Shown here: piece after piece, positions 33,124 to 43,384 of the stretch
Layout of the letters: every line of letters begins with the position of its first letter
How positions within the stretch are numbered: the first letter of the stretch is position 1
Source: Marinobacter persicus
GTDB taxonomy: Bacteria; Pseudomonadota; Gammaproteobacteria; Pseudomonadales; Oleiphilaceae
Direction of reading: 5' to 3'
Length of the DNA: 64,000 nt
Assembly (NCBI RefSeq): GCF_002934325.1
Contig: NZ_PTIV01000024.1
Location: 1 to 64,000 of the forward strand
Notes under the pieces: model-generated
The model's database searches: none
The model's input: the letters and a program-made list of their open reading frames with translations, nothing else
What the model was told of the DNA's origin: nothing
Made by a program: the position numbers and the translations under genes

Positions 33124-34820
33124 GCTACCTGTTCCTTCTTGGCAGTGGTGGTGCGCTTGGGTTCGTCGATCATTTCCTTGTTGCTGGCGCCGGGCTTAAC
33201 GATTGGCCAGACGTTCTCTTCGCGGCTGATGGCCACGTGTAGCAGCATCGGGCCGTCGTAGGCCAGGATGGTTTCAATGCCCCGGCGGATCTGGTCGGTG
33301 CGTTCGATGTGCAGCGACGGAATATCAAAAGCCCGGGCCATGGCCACGAAATCCGGGTTGTCGTCCAGATCGATCTGGCTCTCCCGGTTGTTGTAGAACA
33401 ACTCCTGCTGCTGGCGGACCATGCCCAGGCACTGGTTGTCCAGGATGATCAGCTTCAGCGGCAGGTTGTAACGGCGGATGGTGGCCAGTTCCTGGGCGTT
33501 CATCATGAACGAGCCGTCGCCGGTCACGTTGATCACGGTGCTTTGCCGGTCGGCGAACTGCGCGCCAATAGCGGCCGGCAGGCCGTAGCCCATGGTGCCC
33601 AAACCGCCACTGGTCAGATGATGGCGCGGGTGATTGAAGTGGTAGTGTTGGGCCACCCACATCTGGTGCTGGCCCACGTCACAGGCAATGATGGCGTTGT
33701 CGGGAGTGATACGGGAGAGCTGTCGAATGAAGGCGGGGCCGGTAATCGGGGCCAGGGGTTCTTCGTTATCGGCGGCCTGGAAGCCGCCGGTGGTGCGCCA
33801 GGTCTGGCACTGGGTCCGCCAGTCGTCGATGGCTAATGGCTGCGCTTCCATTTCATGGGTGAACGCGGTCAGTATGCCGCTCAGATCCCCCCGAAGCGCC
33901 ACATCCGTCGCCCTTAATTTGTTGATTTCCGCCGCGTCCGCGTCAATGTGAATGGTGCGTGCGTTGGGCGCGAAACCGTCCAGCTTGCCGGTGGCGCGGT
34001 CGTCCAGCCGGGCGCCGACAATGAACAGCAGATCGCATTCTTCCACCGCGCGGTTGGCGGCCCGGGAGCCATGCATCCCGAGCATGCCCAGATCGTTCGG
34101 GTTGTGCTTGCCGGCATTGCCGATGCCCTTGAGCGTGGCTACGCCGGGCATGGCCGAGGCCTCGGCGAAGGCCCGGAAGCTGTCTTCGGCGTTGGCCAGG
34201 GAGACGCCACCGCCGCTGTAGAGCAGGGGGCGTTTGGCTTCGCGCAGCATGGCCAGGGCTTCGGAGAGGTCTGGTGTGCTGGCCGATGGGGTTTGTGTTT
34301 GCTCCGGCGTCGGGGTCTTAACGTCGGTCAGCAGGATGTCCTTGGGAATGTCGATCCAGACCGGTCCGGGGCGCCCGCTTTGTGCTAGTGCCATGGCTTC
34401 TTCCATGATGGCGGGTATGTCCTCCGCGCTATCCACCAGATAGCTGTGCTTGACTATGCCCAGGGTCATGCCCAGTACGTCGGTTTCCTGGAACGCGTCG
34501 GTGCCGATCATGCCGGAGGCCACCTGGCCGGTGATCACCAGCATGGGAATGGAGTCGCGGTGGGCGTTGGCCACGCCGGTGATCAGGTTGGTGGCGCCGG
34601 GGCCGGAGGTGGCGATACAAACCCCCAGCTTGCCGCTGGCCCGGGCGTAGCCGTCGGCGGCCAGGGCGCAGGCCTGCTCGTGGCGGCACAGCACATGCTC
34701 GACACCGACATCGTCCACCAGGGCATCGTACAGCGGCATGATGCAGCCGCCGGGGTAGCCGAAAACCGTGCCGATGTGGTGGCGGTGGAACGCGTCGAGA
34801 ATGTGCTGTGCGCCGTTCAT
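33120..34820 (-). CDS. ilvG: Acetolactate synthase catalytic subunit
   Basis: A 566-residue thiamine-diphosphate enzyme: FGYPGGCIMPLYDAL, the catalytic Glu in VLCRHEQACALAADGYARASG (the Glu follows Arg-His), the TPP motif GDGSFMMNAQELATIRRY...LGMVRQQQELFY. It condenses pyruvate with pyruvate or 2-oxobutyrate, the first common step to Val, Leu and Ile. It is the first structural gene after a Val/Leu leader peptide and an attenuator. Some residues beyond 545 form an extra charged tail. Confidence 0.94.
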   Translation of the reverse strand: MNGAQHILDAFHRHHIGTVFGYPGGCIMPLYDALVDDVGVEHVLCRHEQACALAADGYARASGKLGVCIATSGPGATNLITGVANAHRDSIPMLVITGQVASGMIGTDAFQETDVLGMTLGIVKHSYLVDSAEDIPAIMEEAMALAQSGRPGPVWIDIPKDILLTDVKTPTPEQTQTPSASTPDLSEALAMLREAKRPLLYSGGGVSLANAEDSFRAFAEASAMPGVATLKGIGNAGKHNPNDLGMLGMHGSRAANRAVEECDLLFIVGARLDDRATGKLDGFAPNARTIHIDADAAEINKLRATDVALRGDLSGILTAFTHEMEAQPLAIDDWRTQCQTWRTTGGFQAADNEEPLAPITGPAFIRQLSRITPDNAIIACDVGQHQMWVAQHYHFNHPRHHLTSGGLGTMGYGLPAAIGAQFADRQSTVINVTGDGSFMMNAQELATIRRYNLPLKLIILDNQCLGMVRQQQELFYNNRESQIDLDDNPDFVAMARAFDIPSLHIERTDQIRRGIETILAYDGPMLLHVAISREENVWPIVKPGASNKEMIDEPKRTTTAKKEQVA

Positions 34821-34846
34821 GGTCGTTTTCCCTTTTTCTTCGGTGC

Positions 34847-34885
34847 AAAAAAAAGCCCCCGGGACCTTTCGGTGCCGGGGGCTTT
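34847..34885 (-). terminator. ilvGM attenuator (terminator with competing antiterminator)
   Basis: On the minus strand AAGCCCCCGG...CCGGGGGCTT forms a strong stem (34854-34885) followed by eight T residues, 27 bases before the ilvG start. The 5' arm (AAAGCCCCCGG) is also fully complementary to CCGGGGGCTTT inside the leader peptide gene (34938-34949), giving an 11-bp alternative antiterminator. This is the classic attenuation layout for biosynthetic operons. Confidence 0.88.
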
Positions 34886-34914
34886 GTCGTGTCTTGTCAG
34901 GTTGTCGGTATCTG

Positions 34915-35007
34915 CTATCTCACCTGTCTGTCCACGCAAAAGCCCCCGGACGGTACCACGACCACCAGGACAAGCTTCACTAGGACGACTACGGCGTTGA
35001 AATTCAT
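34915..35007 (-). CDS. ilvL: ilv leader peptide (Val/Leu-rich)
   Basis: A 30-residue open frame, too short for most gene finders. Residues 6-18 are nine Val, three Leu and one Lys; in total 11 Val and 3 Leu but no Ile. It lies upstream of a terminator and overlaps its antiterminator partner. Ribosomes stalling at the Val run would cover the early leader and let the antiterminator form, so scarcity of charged Val- or Leu-tRNA would turn on ilvGM. The ribosome site is weak (AGAGCAG). Confidence 0.85.
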   Translation of the reverse strand: MNFNAVVVLVKLVLVVVVPSGGFCVDRQVR

Positions 35008-35105
35008 GAAATCGACAATCTGCTCTGAATTGATTCAAACAATGTGTGTAGAATCTACCCCAGGTTTTTAGCCGGATGCAACCCCTTTTAAAACGCGAGC
35101 CGTCA

Positions 35106-36188
35106 ATGACTAGAGCAAAATGGAGTTCACTCGGTCTTTCCCTGCTGGTGATCGTCGCCCTCGTTGTCTGGATGGCCACCGGCGAGGTCCGGATGGCCAG
35201 TGACGAGCCGCCGCCCGAGCCGGGTCAGGAAAATGACGAACCCACCCGGGTTGAAGTACAGACCCTCCAGTCCCAGGCGTATCAGCCCTCCCTGAAACTG
35301 CAGGGGCAACTGGAGCCCTGGCAGTCGGTGATGGTCAGTGCCCGTGCTGGTGGCACCGTTGAACAACTGCATGTGGACCTGGGCCAGCGGGTGGAGGCCG
35401 GCGAGCCCCTGCTGACGTTGTCGAAGGACGGACGGGACGCCGTGGTGGAACGCTGGCGGGCAAGTGTTCGCAAGCTGGAAGCCGATCTGGCCGCTGCCCG
35501 TCGCCTGCGGTCCAACAACCTGGCAGCGGAAACCGACATCCTGGGGCTGCAGAGCGAACTGGCCGCGGCCCGGGCGGAACTGACCGCCGCCGAACTCACC
35601 CTGCAATATCTTCAGCCCAAAGCGCCGTTTGACGGTGTGATCAATGCCCGGGACGTGGACCCCGGCACCCTGGTTCAGGTGGGCAGCCCGCTGTTTGAAC
35701 TGGTGCAAATCGACAGGCTCAAGGCCACCGGCCAGGTGCCCCAGCAGCGCGTGCACCGGGTGACGCCCGGCCAAACGGTGGAACTGGACCTGCTGGATGG
35801 CGGCAGTCTCCAGGGCACGGTCAGTTTTGTCGCCAATGCGGCAGACCCCGCCACGCGCACGTTCCAGGTGGAAGCGGTGCTGGATAACCCCGAACGCAAA
35901 CGGGTGGCCGGTGGCTCGGCCAGCCTGCGCATCCTGCTGCCGGAACAGCCGGCGATGTTCATTTCCCCGGCTTACCTGTCCCTGAACGACGAGGGTCGTC
36001 CGGGCGTGAAATTTGTGAATGACCGGGACCAGGTGGTGTTCGAACCCGTGACCCTGTTGAGCGTTTCAACCGACGGTGCCTGGGTGGCCGGCCTGCCGGA
36101 TAAAATCCGCCTGATCACCCGGGGTGGCGGGTTTGTGGCCGATGGCGAGCGCGTGATACCCGTTGCAAAATCCGACGCCCGGGACTGA
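35106..36188 (+). CDS. RND efflux periplasmic adaptor
   Basis: A 360-residue membrane-fusion protein. N-terminal anchor (about 8-27), biotinyl-lipoyl halves (GQLEPWQSVMVSARAGGTVE and LQPKAPFDGVINARDVDPGT), a coiled-coil hairpin (about 110-175: RKLEADLAAARRLRSNNLAA) and beta-barrel domains. It joins the inner-membrane pump to an outer-membrane channel, which is not encoded here. The start is not certain: ATG at 35076 gives ten extra residues. It diverges from the ilv leader over about 100 bases. Confidence 0.9.
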   Translation: MTRAKWSSLGLSLLVIVALVVWMATGEVRMASDEPPPEPGQENDEPTRVEVQTLQSQAYQPSLKLQGQLEPWQSVMVSARAGGTVEQLHVDLGQRVEAGEPLLTLSKDGRDAVVERWRASVRKLEADLAAARRLRSNNLAAETDILGLQSELAAARAELTAAELTLQYLQPKAPFDGVINARDVDPGTLVQVGSPLFELVQIDRLKATGQVPQQRVHRVTPGQTVELDLLDGGSLQGTVSFVANAADPATRTFQVEAVLDNPERKRVAGGSASLRILLPEQPAMFISPAYLSLNDEGRPGVKFVNDRDQVVFEPVTLLSVSTDGAWVAGLPDKIRLITRGGGFVADGERVIPVAKSDARD

Positions 36189-36191
36189 TCC

Positions 36192-39100
36192 ATGCAGGCA
36201 CTGATTTCCGCAGCCATGGACCGCAGCCGGACCACGCTGCTGACCTTTCTCTTCCTGATTCTGGGCGGCGTGGCGGCCTACCAGACCATTCCCAAGGAAT
36301 CGAACCCCGACGTCACCATTCCCATGATCTACGTGGCAATGACCCTTGACGGCATTAGCCCGGAGGATGCCGAACGCCTGTTGATAAGGCCCATGGAGCA
36401 GGAGTTGCGATCGCTGGAAGGCATCAAGGAAATGCGCAGCACCGGTGCGGAGGGGCATGCTTCGGTGATGCTGGAATTCGACGCCGGGTTTGACCCGGAC
36501 AAGGCCTTGCAGGACGTGCGGGAGAAGGTGGATACCGCCCGCAGCAAGCTGCCCCGGGAAGCGGATGAGCCGCGTGTGCATGAGATTAATGTCTCGCTGT
36601 TTCCGGTGTTGTCGATTGGCCTGTCCGGGCCTCTGTCCGAGCGGGAACTGATCACCATTGCCCGGCGGCTGCAGGACTCGATTGAAGCCATCCCCGAAGT
36701 ACTGGAAGTGGAGATTGGCGGCGACCGGGAGGATCTGCTGGAAATCGTGGTGGACCCGCAGGTGCTGGAAAGCTACGGCGTGGATTTCGACCAGCTGGCG
36801 ACCCTGGTCAGCCGCAACAACCAGCTGGTGGCGGCCGGTTCGCTGGACACCGGCAATGGCCGGATGGCCCTGAAAGTGCCCGGGGTAATCGAGAACATAG
36901 AGGATGTCATGGCCATGCCGGTGAAGGTCAGCGGCGACACCGTGATTACCTTTGGCGATGTCGCCATGCTGCAGCGTACCTTCAAGGACCCCACCGGCTT
37001 TGCCCGCATCAACGGCGAGCCGGCATTGGTACTGGAAGTCTCCAAGCGCTCCGGCGCCAACATCATCAAGACCGTGGACCAGGTCCGGGCCTTGATTGAC
37101 CAGGCGAAGGAGAAACTGCCGGACACCCTGGACATCCGCTATATCATGGACCAGTCCGATGAAGTCCAGGATGTGCTGTCGGACCTGCTCAACAACGTGC
37201 TGACTGCGATTGTGCTTGTGCTGATCGTGGTGATCGCCGCCATGGGGCCGCGCTCGGCCCTGCTGGTGGGGCTGACTATTCCCGGCGCCTTCCTGACCGG
37301 CATCCTCGTGATCTGGAGCATGGGGCTCACCCTCAACATTGTGGTGCTGTTCAGCCTCATTCTGGTGGCCGGCATGCTGGTGGACGGCGCCATTGTGGTG
37401 TCCGAGCTGGCGGACCGGAACCTGGACGATGGCCAGTCATCCCGGGCCGCCTGGGTGGCGGCGGCCTCGCGTATGGCCTGGCCGGTGATCGCTTCCACCG
37501 CCACCACCCTGGCGGTATTCGTGCCACTGCTGTTCTGGCCCGGTGTGGTGGGCGAGTTCATGAAGTACCTGCCAATGACGGTGCTGATCTGCCTGCTGGC
37601 CTCTTTGGCCATGGCACTGGTGTTCTTGCCGGTCATGGGTGGTGTCAGTGGTGGTCGCCGTTCCCGGCAACCGGAGTCGGAAAGTCGTGCGATGGGGGTG
37701 TATCGACAGGTTCTGGCGGTATTGCTGCGCAGGCCGGGCCTGGCACTGCTCGGAGCGCTGGTGCTGATTGCGGTTATTTACGCGGCATACGCTCGCTTCA
37801 ACCATGGAGTGGAATTCTTCCCCAGCGTGGAGCCGGATTCGGCCCAGGTGCAGGTGCGTGCCCGGGGGGATCTGTCGGTCTGGGAGCGGGATGCCATTGT
37901 CCGGGAAGTGGAGCGGCGGTTGCAGGGCATGCCTGAGGTGAAGGCACTGTATGCCCGTTCGATGATCAGCCCGGATAACCAGATGGCGCCGGATGTGATT
38001 GGCGTGCTGCAGTTCCAGTTCAATGATTGGTTCACCCGTCGCCCGGCCAGCAAGATCCTGGACGACTTCCAGCAACGCACCGCGGATATTCCCGGTATAA
38101 AGCTGGAATTCCGCAAACAGGAAGGCGGGCCGGCTCAGGGCAAGCCTATCGAGCTGCAGGTGAGTAGCCGCAATGGCGATGATCTGGATAACTATGTGGA
38201 CCAGATTGAGGAGCAAATGCGGGCGATGGGCGGTTTTGTCGACATCGAGGACGACCGCAGCCTGCCCGGTATTGAATGGCGCCTGAAGGTGGACCGGGAA
38301 GCAGCGGCCCGTTTTGGCACCGATGTGCTAAGTGTCGGCAGCGCGGTGCGGTTGGTAACCAATGGCCTGGTGCTGGCCACCTACCGCCCGGAAGACGTAC
38401 GCGACGAAGTGGACATCGCCGTGCGTGTACCCCGGGACTGGCGGGAGCTTGATCAGTTGGAGCGGCAGACCATCAACACCCCTCGGGGCCAGGTGCCGCT
38501 TTCCCAGTTCGTGACCCTGGAGTCTGGCAATAAAACCGGCACCGTGGTGCGGGTGGATGGGTTGCGCACCATTACGATCAAATCGGATGTGGCCGCCGGT
38601 CGGCAAATGGACGAACTGTTGCAGACGTTGCAGGCACAGATGCCCGAACCGCCGGAGGGCATTTCCGTTCGCGCCGCCGGGGAAAACGAGGACCAGCAGC
38701 AGGCGGCCAACTTCCTGACCACCGCGTTCCTGGTGGCCATCGGGCTCATGGTGCTGATCCTGCTGACCCAGTTCAATTCCCTGTACCAGACCCTGCTGGT
38801 GCTCTCCGCCATTGTGCTGTCCACCGCCGGGGTGTTGCTGGGCCTGCTGCTCAATGGTCAACCGTTTGGCGTGGTAATGGTGGGCATGGGCATCATTGCC
38901 CTGGCGGGGATCGTGGTGAACAACAACATCATCCTGATCGACACCTTCAATCAGATGAGAAAAGACGGGCGGCCTGCGTTTGAGGCCGCCCTGGAAACCG
39001 GGTGCCTGCGTTTCCGGCCGGTACTGCTAACGGCTGTGACCACCGTGCTGGGGCTGATGCCGATGGTGCTGGGGATAAACGTGGATCTGTTGTCTCCCAG

Positions 39101-39281
39101 CCTTGGGCTGGGCGCGCCATCCACCCAGTGGTGGACCCAGCTCTCCAGTGCCATCGCCGGCGGGCTGGCATTTGCCACCTTCCTGACGCTGCTGCTGACG
39201 CCGGTGTTGCTGGTGCTGGGTGAGGCCGCCGGCCAGCGCTTTCGAAGGCTGACCGGCGGTGGCGGCGGGGCCGTCGGTTAG
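36192..39281 (+). CDS. RND efflux permease
   Basis: A 1029-residue inner-membrane pump of the HAE1/AcrB type with 12 membrane helices and two large periplasmic loops. Residues typical of the family are visible: [16 protein letters not shown] near the N-terminus, [14 protein letters not shown] in helix 4 (the Asp proton-relay), and [18 protein letters not shown] in the second half. The drug or lipid exported is unknown. It begins three bases after the adaptor stop. The outer-membrane partner must come from elsewhere. It overlaps the convergent chemoreceptor gene by four bases. Confidence 0.92.
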   Translation: MQALISAAMDRSRTTLLTFLFLILGGVAAYQTIPKESNPDVTIPMIYVAMTLDGISPEDAERLLIRPMEQELRSLEGIKEMRSTGAEGHASVMLEFDAGFDPDKALQDVREKVDTARSKLPREADEPRVHEINVSLFPVLSIGLSGPLSERELITIARRLQDSIEAIPEVLEVEIGGDREDLLEIVVDPQVLESYGVDFDQLATLVSRNNQLVAAGSLDTGNGRMALKVPGVIENIEDVMAMPVKVSGDTVITFGDVAMLQRTFKDPTGFARINGEPALVLEVSKRSGANIIKTVDQVRALIDQAKEKLPDTLDIRYIMDQSDEVQDVLSDLLNNVLTAIVLVLIVVIAAMGPRSALLVGLTIPGAFLTGILVIWSMGLTLNIVVLFSLILVAGMLVDGAIVVSELADRNLDDGQSSRAAWVAAASRMAWPVIASTATTLAVFVPLLFWPGVVGEFMKYLPMTVLICLLASLAMALVFLPVMGGVSGGRRSRQPESESRAMGVYRQVLAVLLRRPGLALLGALVLIAVIYAAYARFNHGVEFFPSVEPDSAQVQVRARGDLSVWERDAIVREVERRLQGMPEVKALYARSMISPDNQMAPDVIGVLQFQFNDWFTRRPASKILDDFQQRTADIPGIKLEFRKQEGGPAQGKPIELQVSSRNGDDLDNYVDQIEEQMRAMGGFVDIEDDRSLPGIEWRLKVDREAAARFGTDVLSVGSAVRLVTNGLVLATYRPEDVRDEVDIAVRVPRDWRELDQLERQTINTPRGQVPLSQFVTLESGNKTGTVVRVDGLRTITIKSDVAAGRQMDELLQTLQAQMPEPPEGISVRAAGENEDQQQAANFLTTAFLVAIGLMVLILLTQFNSLYQTLLVLSAIVLSTAGVLLGLLLNGQPFGVVMVGMGIIALAGIVVNNNIILIDTFNQMRKDGRPAFEAALETGCLRFRPVLLTAVTTVLGLMPMVLGINVDLLSPSLGLGAPSTQWWTQLSSAIAGGLAFATFLTLLLTPVLLVLGEAAGQRFRRLTGGGGGAVG

Positions 39282-40903
39282 TGACGAATCCGGTCGGCCA
39301 GCTCCTGGGCTTTGTGGGCCATGGCTTCCAGTTCGGGCACAGTGCGCAGGTTGTCGTCAGCCGTCTTGTGCATGGCCTCGGAGATTTCCGCCACTTCGGT
39401 GATGTTGCGGTTAATGTCTTCACTCACGCTGGTCTGTTCTTCGGCGGCCGTGGCTACCTGGGTGGTGGCGTCATTCACGCTGGCCATGCGCTGGGTGATG
39501 TCTGCCAGGGTCTGCCGAACGGCTTCCACTGAATCACTGCTCTCCTGGGCCACCACTTCCGAGGCCTGCATGAATTCTGTGGCATCCTGGGAGCCACTGC
39601 GAATGTTGGCAATAATTTCGTCAATTTCCACGGTGGCTTCCTGGGTCTTGGCAGCCAGGTTGCGGACTTCGTCCGCGACCACCGCAAAACCGCGCCCTGC
39701 TTCGCCTGCCCGGGCCGCTTCGATGGCGGCATTCAGGGCCAGCAGGTTGGTCTGGTCCGCAATTTCGCGGATCACCTTCATCACATCGCCCACCCGCTGG
39801 CCGCTCTCTGCCAGTTTTTTCACGGTTTCGGTGGAGCTGTGAATCTGGTCGGTCAGCCGGTTCATGCTGGCAACAGACTGGTTGATTTGCTCATCGGCAT
39901 GCCGGGTCTGCTGCGTGGTTTCCTCCACCTGACTGGCGACAGAAGCCGCATGGCTGGCCACATCCTGAGCGGTGGCCGACATCTCATTCATGGCCGTGGC
40001 AATCTGGTCAATGCGCTGGTGAGCGCGTTCAGACTGATCCGAGACGGTATTGGCGTTGCCGCGAATCGTGCCGCCGGTTTCTGCCAGCTGTTCGGCGTTG
40101 TGTTTGAGCATGTCGCCGGTTTCCGACAGGAAACGATGCAGGGCCCGGGCGGTATCCGCCAGTTGGCCGAGTTCGTCCGGCCGTTGCATGGTCACCGGGT
40201 TGGTGAGATTACCCTCGCCAATGTAGGTGAGCTTGCCAATCAGCTCCTGGGTGGGCCGAACCACCGAGCGCACCAGCACCAGCAGGCAGGCCAGGGTGCC
40301 CAGAATGATGGCCGCGATCAGCAGCCCGGCCATCAGCATGTTTGTGGTGGAGGCATTATTTTTGAGCTCGCCGTATTGGGATAGTGCTGTTGCGCGGATC
40401 TTGCTTGCGGCCTGCTCAATCAGGTTGGCGGGTTCGCGGTCTATGCCGGACACGGCTCTGTCACCGGCCCATTGCTGGTATCCGGACTCGACAAAGGCGT
40501 TGAAGCCTTTTCGGTAGGCGCTTCCCATCTCTCGGTGGGCGCGTTGGAAGCGGGTCAGTAACTCCTTGGCCTTGGGGTTGGTGACTTGTGGGATCAGTTT
40601 ATCCAGTTGAGACTGGATATCGGATTCGGTTTCCAGGAAGCGTTGCCAGTACTTTTTACGCTGGTCGTCGTCACCGCCCCGGATGAGTACGTTTTTCCAC
40701 TCCTGAACCTGAGTCTTGAAGTCGCCCAGAATGTCCTGGGTTTTGAGGGCCGTCACCATCTCCTGGCTGATCAGTTGGCCGTATTGCTCCTCGGTCTTCA
40801 GGGTCTTGCTGAAGTACACGCCGGCCACGGCGGCAATCACCAGATTGACGAGAATGATGATGGTAAGAACGCGATTCAGGATACTTTTGGAGAACCAGGT
40901 CAT
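39278..40903 (-). CDS. Methyl-accepting chemotaxis protein
   Basis: A 541-residue receptor. Membrane helix 1 about 8-30, a helical periplasmic domain of about 150 residues, membrane helix 2 about 185-210, HAMP about 210-265, and a signalling domain with the conserved hairpin [16 protein letters not shown] and [14 protein letters not shown]. It senses an unknown periplasmic ligand. The start at 40903 begins directly with the first helix; the long upstream extension (to 41059) overlaps the divergent truC and was rejected. No che gene is nearby. Confidence 0.92.
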   Translation of the reverse strand: MTWFSKSILNRVLTIIILVNLVIAAVAGVYFSKTLKTEEQYGQLISQEMVTALKTQDILGDFKTQVQEWKNVLIRGGDDDQRKKYWQRFLETESDIQSQLDKLIPQVTNPKAKELLTRFQRAHREMGSAYRKGFNAFVESGYQQWAGDRAVSGIDREPANLIEQAASKIRATALSQYGELKNNASTTNMLMAGLLIAAIILGTLACLLVLVRSVVRPTQELIGKLTYIGEGNLTNPVTMQRPDELGQLADTARALHRFLSETGDMLKHNAEQLAETGGTIRGNANTVSDQSERAHQRIDQIATAMNEMSATAQDVASHAASVASQVEETTQQTRHADEQINQSVASMNRLTDQIHSSTETVKKLAESGQRVGDVMKVIREIADQTNLLALNAAIEAARAGEAGRGFAVVADEVRNLAAKTQEATVEIDEIIANIRSGSQDATEFMQASEVVAQESSDSVEAVRQTLADITQRMASVNDATTQVATAAEEQTSVSEDINRNITEVAEISEAMHKTADDNLRTVPELEAMAHKAQELADRIRH

Positions 40904-41005
40904 AGCCGCGAATCCTGTAGAAAATATGAAAGGGGCAGTATCATCCGGGCATCCGGAGGCGGTTGTTGTTGCCGCCAGTTCATTTTTTATCGGCTGTGAT
41001 TGCCC

Positions 41006-41758
41006 ATGCTGAACCCCTTGACCGAAATTTATCGCGACCAATGGCTGTTGGCGGTGCATAAACCCGCTGGATTATTGGTGCACCGAAGCCCGATCGATAA
41101 ACACGAAACAGAGTTTGCGCTGCAGTACGCCCGGGCACTGAACGGCGGCGAGCACGTGTACCCGGTGCATCGGCTGGACCGGCCCACATCGGGGGTTCTG
41201 CTGTTCGCGCGGGACTCGGAAACCGCCCGGCTAGTGGGGCAGGCCATGATGGCCGGGGAAGTGTCGAAGACGTACCTGGCCATGGTGCGGGGTTGGGCGC
41301 CGGAATCCGGTGTCATTGATCACCCCTTGCGGGAGGAACCCGAGGACCGACGCAGAAAAAATGAGCCGCAGCCGGTGCGGGAGGCACTGACTCATTTCCG
41401 GCGACTGGCCACCACGGAAATACCGGTCGCCATCGAACGCTACCCAACCAGTCGCTACAGCCTGATGGAGCTGCAACCGAAGACCGGCCGCAAGCACCAG
41501 CTACGCCGACACATGAAGCACATCAGCCATCCCATCATTGGCGATGCTAACCACGGCCGTGGTCGACATAACCGCTATTTTGCCGAGCGGTTCGGGGAGG
41601 GACGTTTGATGCTGGCGGCTACCCATTTGAGTTTCCAGCACCCTGAGACGGGCCAGCCAGTCACCCTGTATGCGCCGCCGGAAGAGAGTTTCGTGCGGGT
41701 GCTGGGCGTGTTCGGGGAAATTCCCGCGCAGTGGCAATTCCTGCTCGAAGATCATTGA
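41006..41758 (+). CDS. truC: tRNA pseudouridine(65) synthase TruC
   Basis: A 250-residue RluA-family pseudouridine synthase with the catalytic Asp in [17 protein letters not shown], the [13 protein letters not shown] segment at the N-terminus and [20 protein letters not shown]. Absence of an S4 domain and the overall length fit TruC, which modifies U65 in some tRNAs. ATG at 41006 is preferred over an in-frame TTG at 41000. Divergent from the chemoreceptor. Confidence 0.9.
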   Translation: MLNPLTEIYRDQWLLAVHKPAGLLVHRSPIDKHETEFALQYARALNGGEHVYPVHRLDRPTSGVLLFARDSETARLVGQAMMAGEVSKTYLAMVRGWAPESGVIDHPLREEPEDRRRKNEPQPVREALTHFRRLATTEIPVAIERYPTSRYSLMELQPKTGRKHQLRRHMKHISHPIIGDANHGRGRHNRYFAERFGEGRLMLAATHLSFQHPETGQPVTLYAPPEESFVRVLGVFGEIPAQWQFLLEDH

Positions 41759-41776
41759 AAATTATCATTTTCTGCA

Positions 41777-41819
41777 TTGATGGATATCACTTTCAATCGC
41801 CACCGGCCAGCATTATGCT
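41777..41819 (+). promoter_or_regulatory. Anr/FNR-like promoter for the ICMT-type gene
   Basis: TTGAT-GGAT-ATCAC (41777-41790) matches nine of ten fixed positions of the Anr/FNR box TTGAT-N4-ATCAA. A TATGCT -10-like hexamer (41814-41819) puts the expected start of transcription near 41825, 41.5 bases from the box centre, the spacing of class II FNR promoters. A separate palindrome GAAAAT-TATC-ATTTTC (41757-41772) overlaps the truC stop; its role is unknown. Confidence 0.6.
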
Positions 41820-41849
41820 GACCCTTCATTTACTGACCCGGAAGGTGTG

Positions 41850-42458
41850 ATGGAGCTTGTGGAGCCGGTTGTCCGCGTTTTTCTCGGCATCTTTTTTCTG
41901 ATGATTGGTCTGCAGTTCTCCGCGCGGACTATCGGTCTTTATGATCGAATGGGGTTCTCCCATATTAATTACGGTGGCCGTGGCCGGGCCACCTGGTGGC
42001 ACCGCCATACCTTCAATGTTTTCCGGGCTGCCATCCTTTTAGTCTGCCTTATCCGCATTGGCGTGGATATCGACCCATGGCTGGGCGTTTTCCCCTGGTT
42101 GTACCAGTGGCCGGTTCTGCTGGCGGGCATGGTAGTGTTGATGGCCTCGTTTACTTTGGTGAACTACCTGCAGGCTTACATGCATGAAGATTGGCGTTCC
42201 GGAATTGATGAAGGCCGGGATGCTGGCAAGCTGCTGACTACCGGCCCCTTTGCCCGCAGCCGGAATCCGTTGTTCCTGGCGGTCATGCTGGGGCAGCTGG
42301 GGTTTTTCCTGGCATTGCCCAGCGTGTTTTCGCTGGTGTGCCTGGTGGCCGGGGTGCTGGTGATTACCCGCCAGGCCAGAGAAGAGGAAAAGGCCCTGGC
42401 GAGCCGGTTTGGGCAGGCTTATGAAGAGTATCGCCAGCGGGTGCCCCGCTGGCTTTAA
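41850..42458 (+). CDS. ICMT/PEMT-family integral membrane methyltransferase
   Basis: A 202-residue protein with about five helices and the C-terminal signature of isoprenylcysteine carboxyl methyltransferase-like proteins: LTTGPFARSRNPLFLAVMLG and RQAREEEKALASRFGQAYEE ending YRQRVPRWL. It binds SAM; in bacteria the substrate is mostly unknown. GGAAGG precedes the ATG at 41850. An Anr/FNR-like box upstream suggests induction at low oxygen. Confidence 0.85.
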   Translation: MELVEPVVRVFLGIFFLMIGLQFSARTIGLYDRMGFSHINYGGRGRATWWHRHTFNVFRAAILLVCLIRIGVDIDPWLGVFPWLYQWPVLLAGMVVLMASFTLVNYLQAYMHEDWRSGIDEGRDAGKLLTTGPFARSRNPLFLAVMLGQLGFFLALPSVFSLVCLVAGVLVITRQAREEEKALASRFGQAYEEYRQRVPRWL

Positions 42459-42467
42459 ACAGTGCTT

Positions 42468-43250
42468 TTAGTGTCCCTTGCTTCGGGCTTCCTTGATCAC
42501 ATCGTAGGCGTGGCTGATTTCCCGGGTCCGCTCTTCGGCCATTTCCCGCATGCTTTCAGGCATGCCACGCCCAGCCAGCTTGTCCGGGTGGTTCTCGCTC
42601 ATCAGCTTGCGGTACGCCCGTTTGATCTCCTGGTCTGAAGCCTCCGAGCTTACCCCCAACACCTTGTAGGCATCGTCAATCTGCTGGCTGCTCGAGTAAT
42701 TCGAGGCGCCCCCGGCCTGGCCAGCGTAAGCGCCCCGCAGCATGGCTTCCAATTGGTCCACCTGGCTTTCCGGCAGCCCCAGGCGCCGTGCAATGCGCAC
42801 CAGCATGTCATGCTCTGCCGGGTGTACCTGGCCATCCGCCGCCACCGCCTGGACCTGCACCTGCAGGAACATCTGCAAAAAGGCGGGCTGGCGACCGGAA
42901 TTGCGCAGAAAGCTATCCAGTTCCGCGTCCAGGTCAAAATCCGGTGCCTTGCCCCGGTTGAAGGCTGCCTTGGCGGCAGCTCGCTGGTCGTCATTCAGGC
43001 GGAAGCGCATAAACATGGCTTCCGCCATGTCGATCTCATCCTGGGAGACCTGGCCATCGGCCTTGCAGAGCGCCCCCATCACTGCGAACACGGATTCAAC
43101 AAACCCACTTTGCATTTCCTGAAGACGACCGACAACCCGGTTCCTGATCCGTTTCACCAGAAATACGGCCAGGGCACCGCCAATGAAAAATCCAGGTAGG
43201 CGACCGAAGGCGTAGCCGATCAGGCCACCAATGAAAAAGGCAAGCAGCAT
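42468..43250 (-). CDS. djlA: DjlA membrane-anchored J-domain co-chaperone
   Basis: A 260-residue protein: N-terminal membrane segment with GGLIGYAFGRLPGFFIGG, a TerB-like domain (about 50-170), a short linker, and a C-terminal J domain (about 190-258) with AYKVLGVSSEASDQEIKRAY and the essential His-Pro-Asp in SENHPDKLAG. This is the DjlA order. It stimulates DnaK at the inner membrane. The start at 43250 is chosen for AAGGA at six bases and for the membrane segment at the N-terminus. Confidence 0.93.
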   Translation of the reverse strand: MLLAFFIGGLIGYAFGRLPGFFIGGALAVFLVKRIRNRVVGRLQEMQSGFVESVFAVMGALCKADGQVSQDEIDMAEAMFMRFRLNDDQRAAAKAAFNRGKAPDFDLDAELDSFLRNSGRQPAFLQMFLQVQVQAVAADGQVHPAEHDMLVRIARRLGLPESQVDQLEAMLRGAYAGQAGGASNYSSSQQIDDAYKVLGVSSEASDQEIKRAYRKLMSENHPDKLAGRGMPESMREMAEERTREISHAYDVIKEARSKGH

Positions 43251-43384
43251 TGAAAGTCCTTGATTCTTGTCTGAAGCGCTTACTATACGGATTTTTGCCC
43301 GGACGTTCATGGCCCGCGGTTCATTCACTTGGTGAAGACGGCTGAGCTGGATATGCTGACGGTGTGACTGGAGGGGAGCTGTTT

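Noticed and set aside
41757..41772. Fur box in GAAAAT-TATC-ATTTTC
   Set aside because: It is a palindrome but does not follow the Fur hexamer array (GATAAT repeats); noted without assignment.
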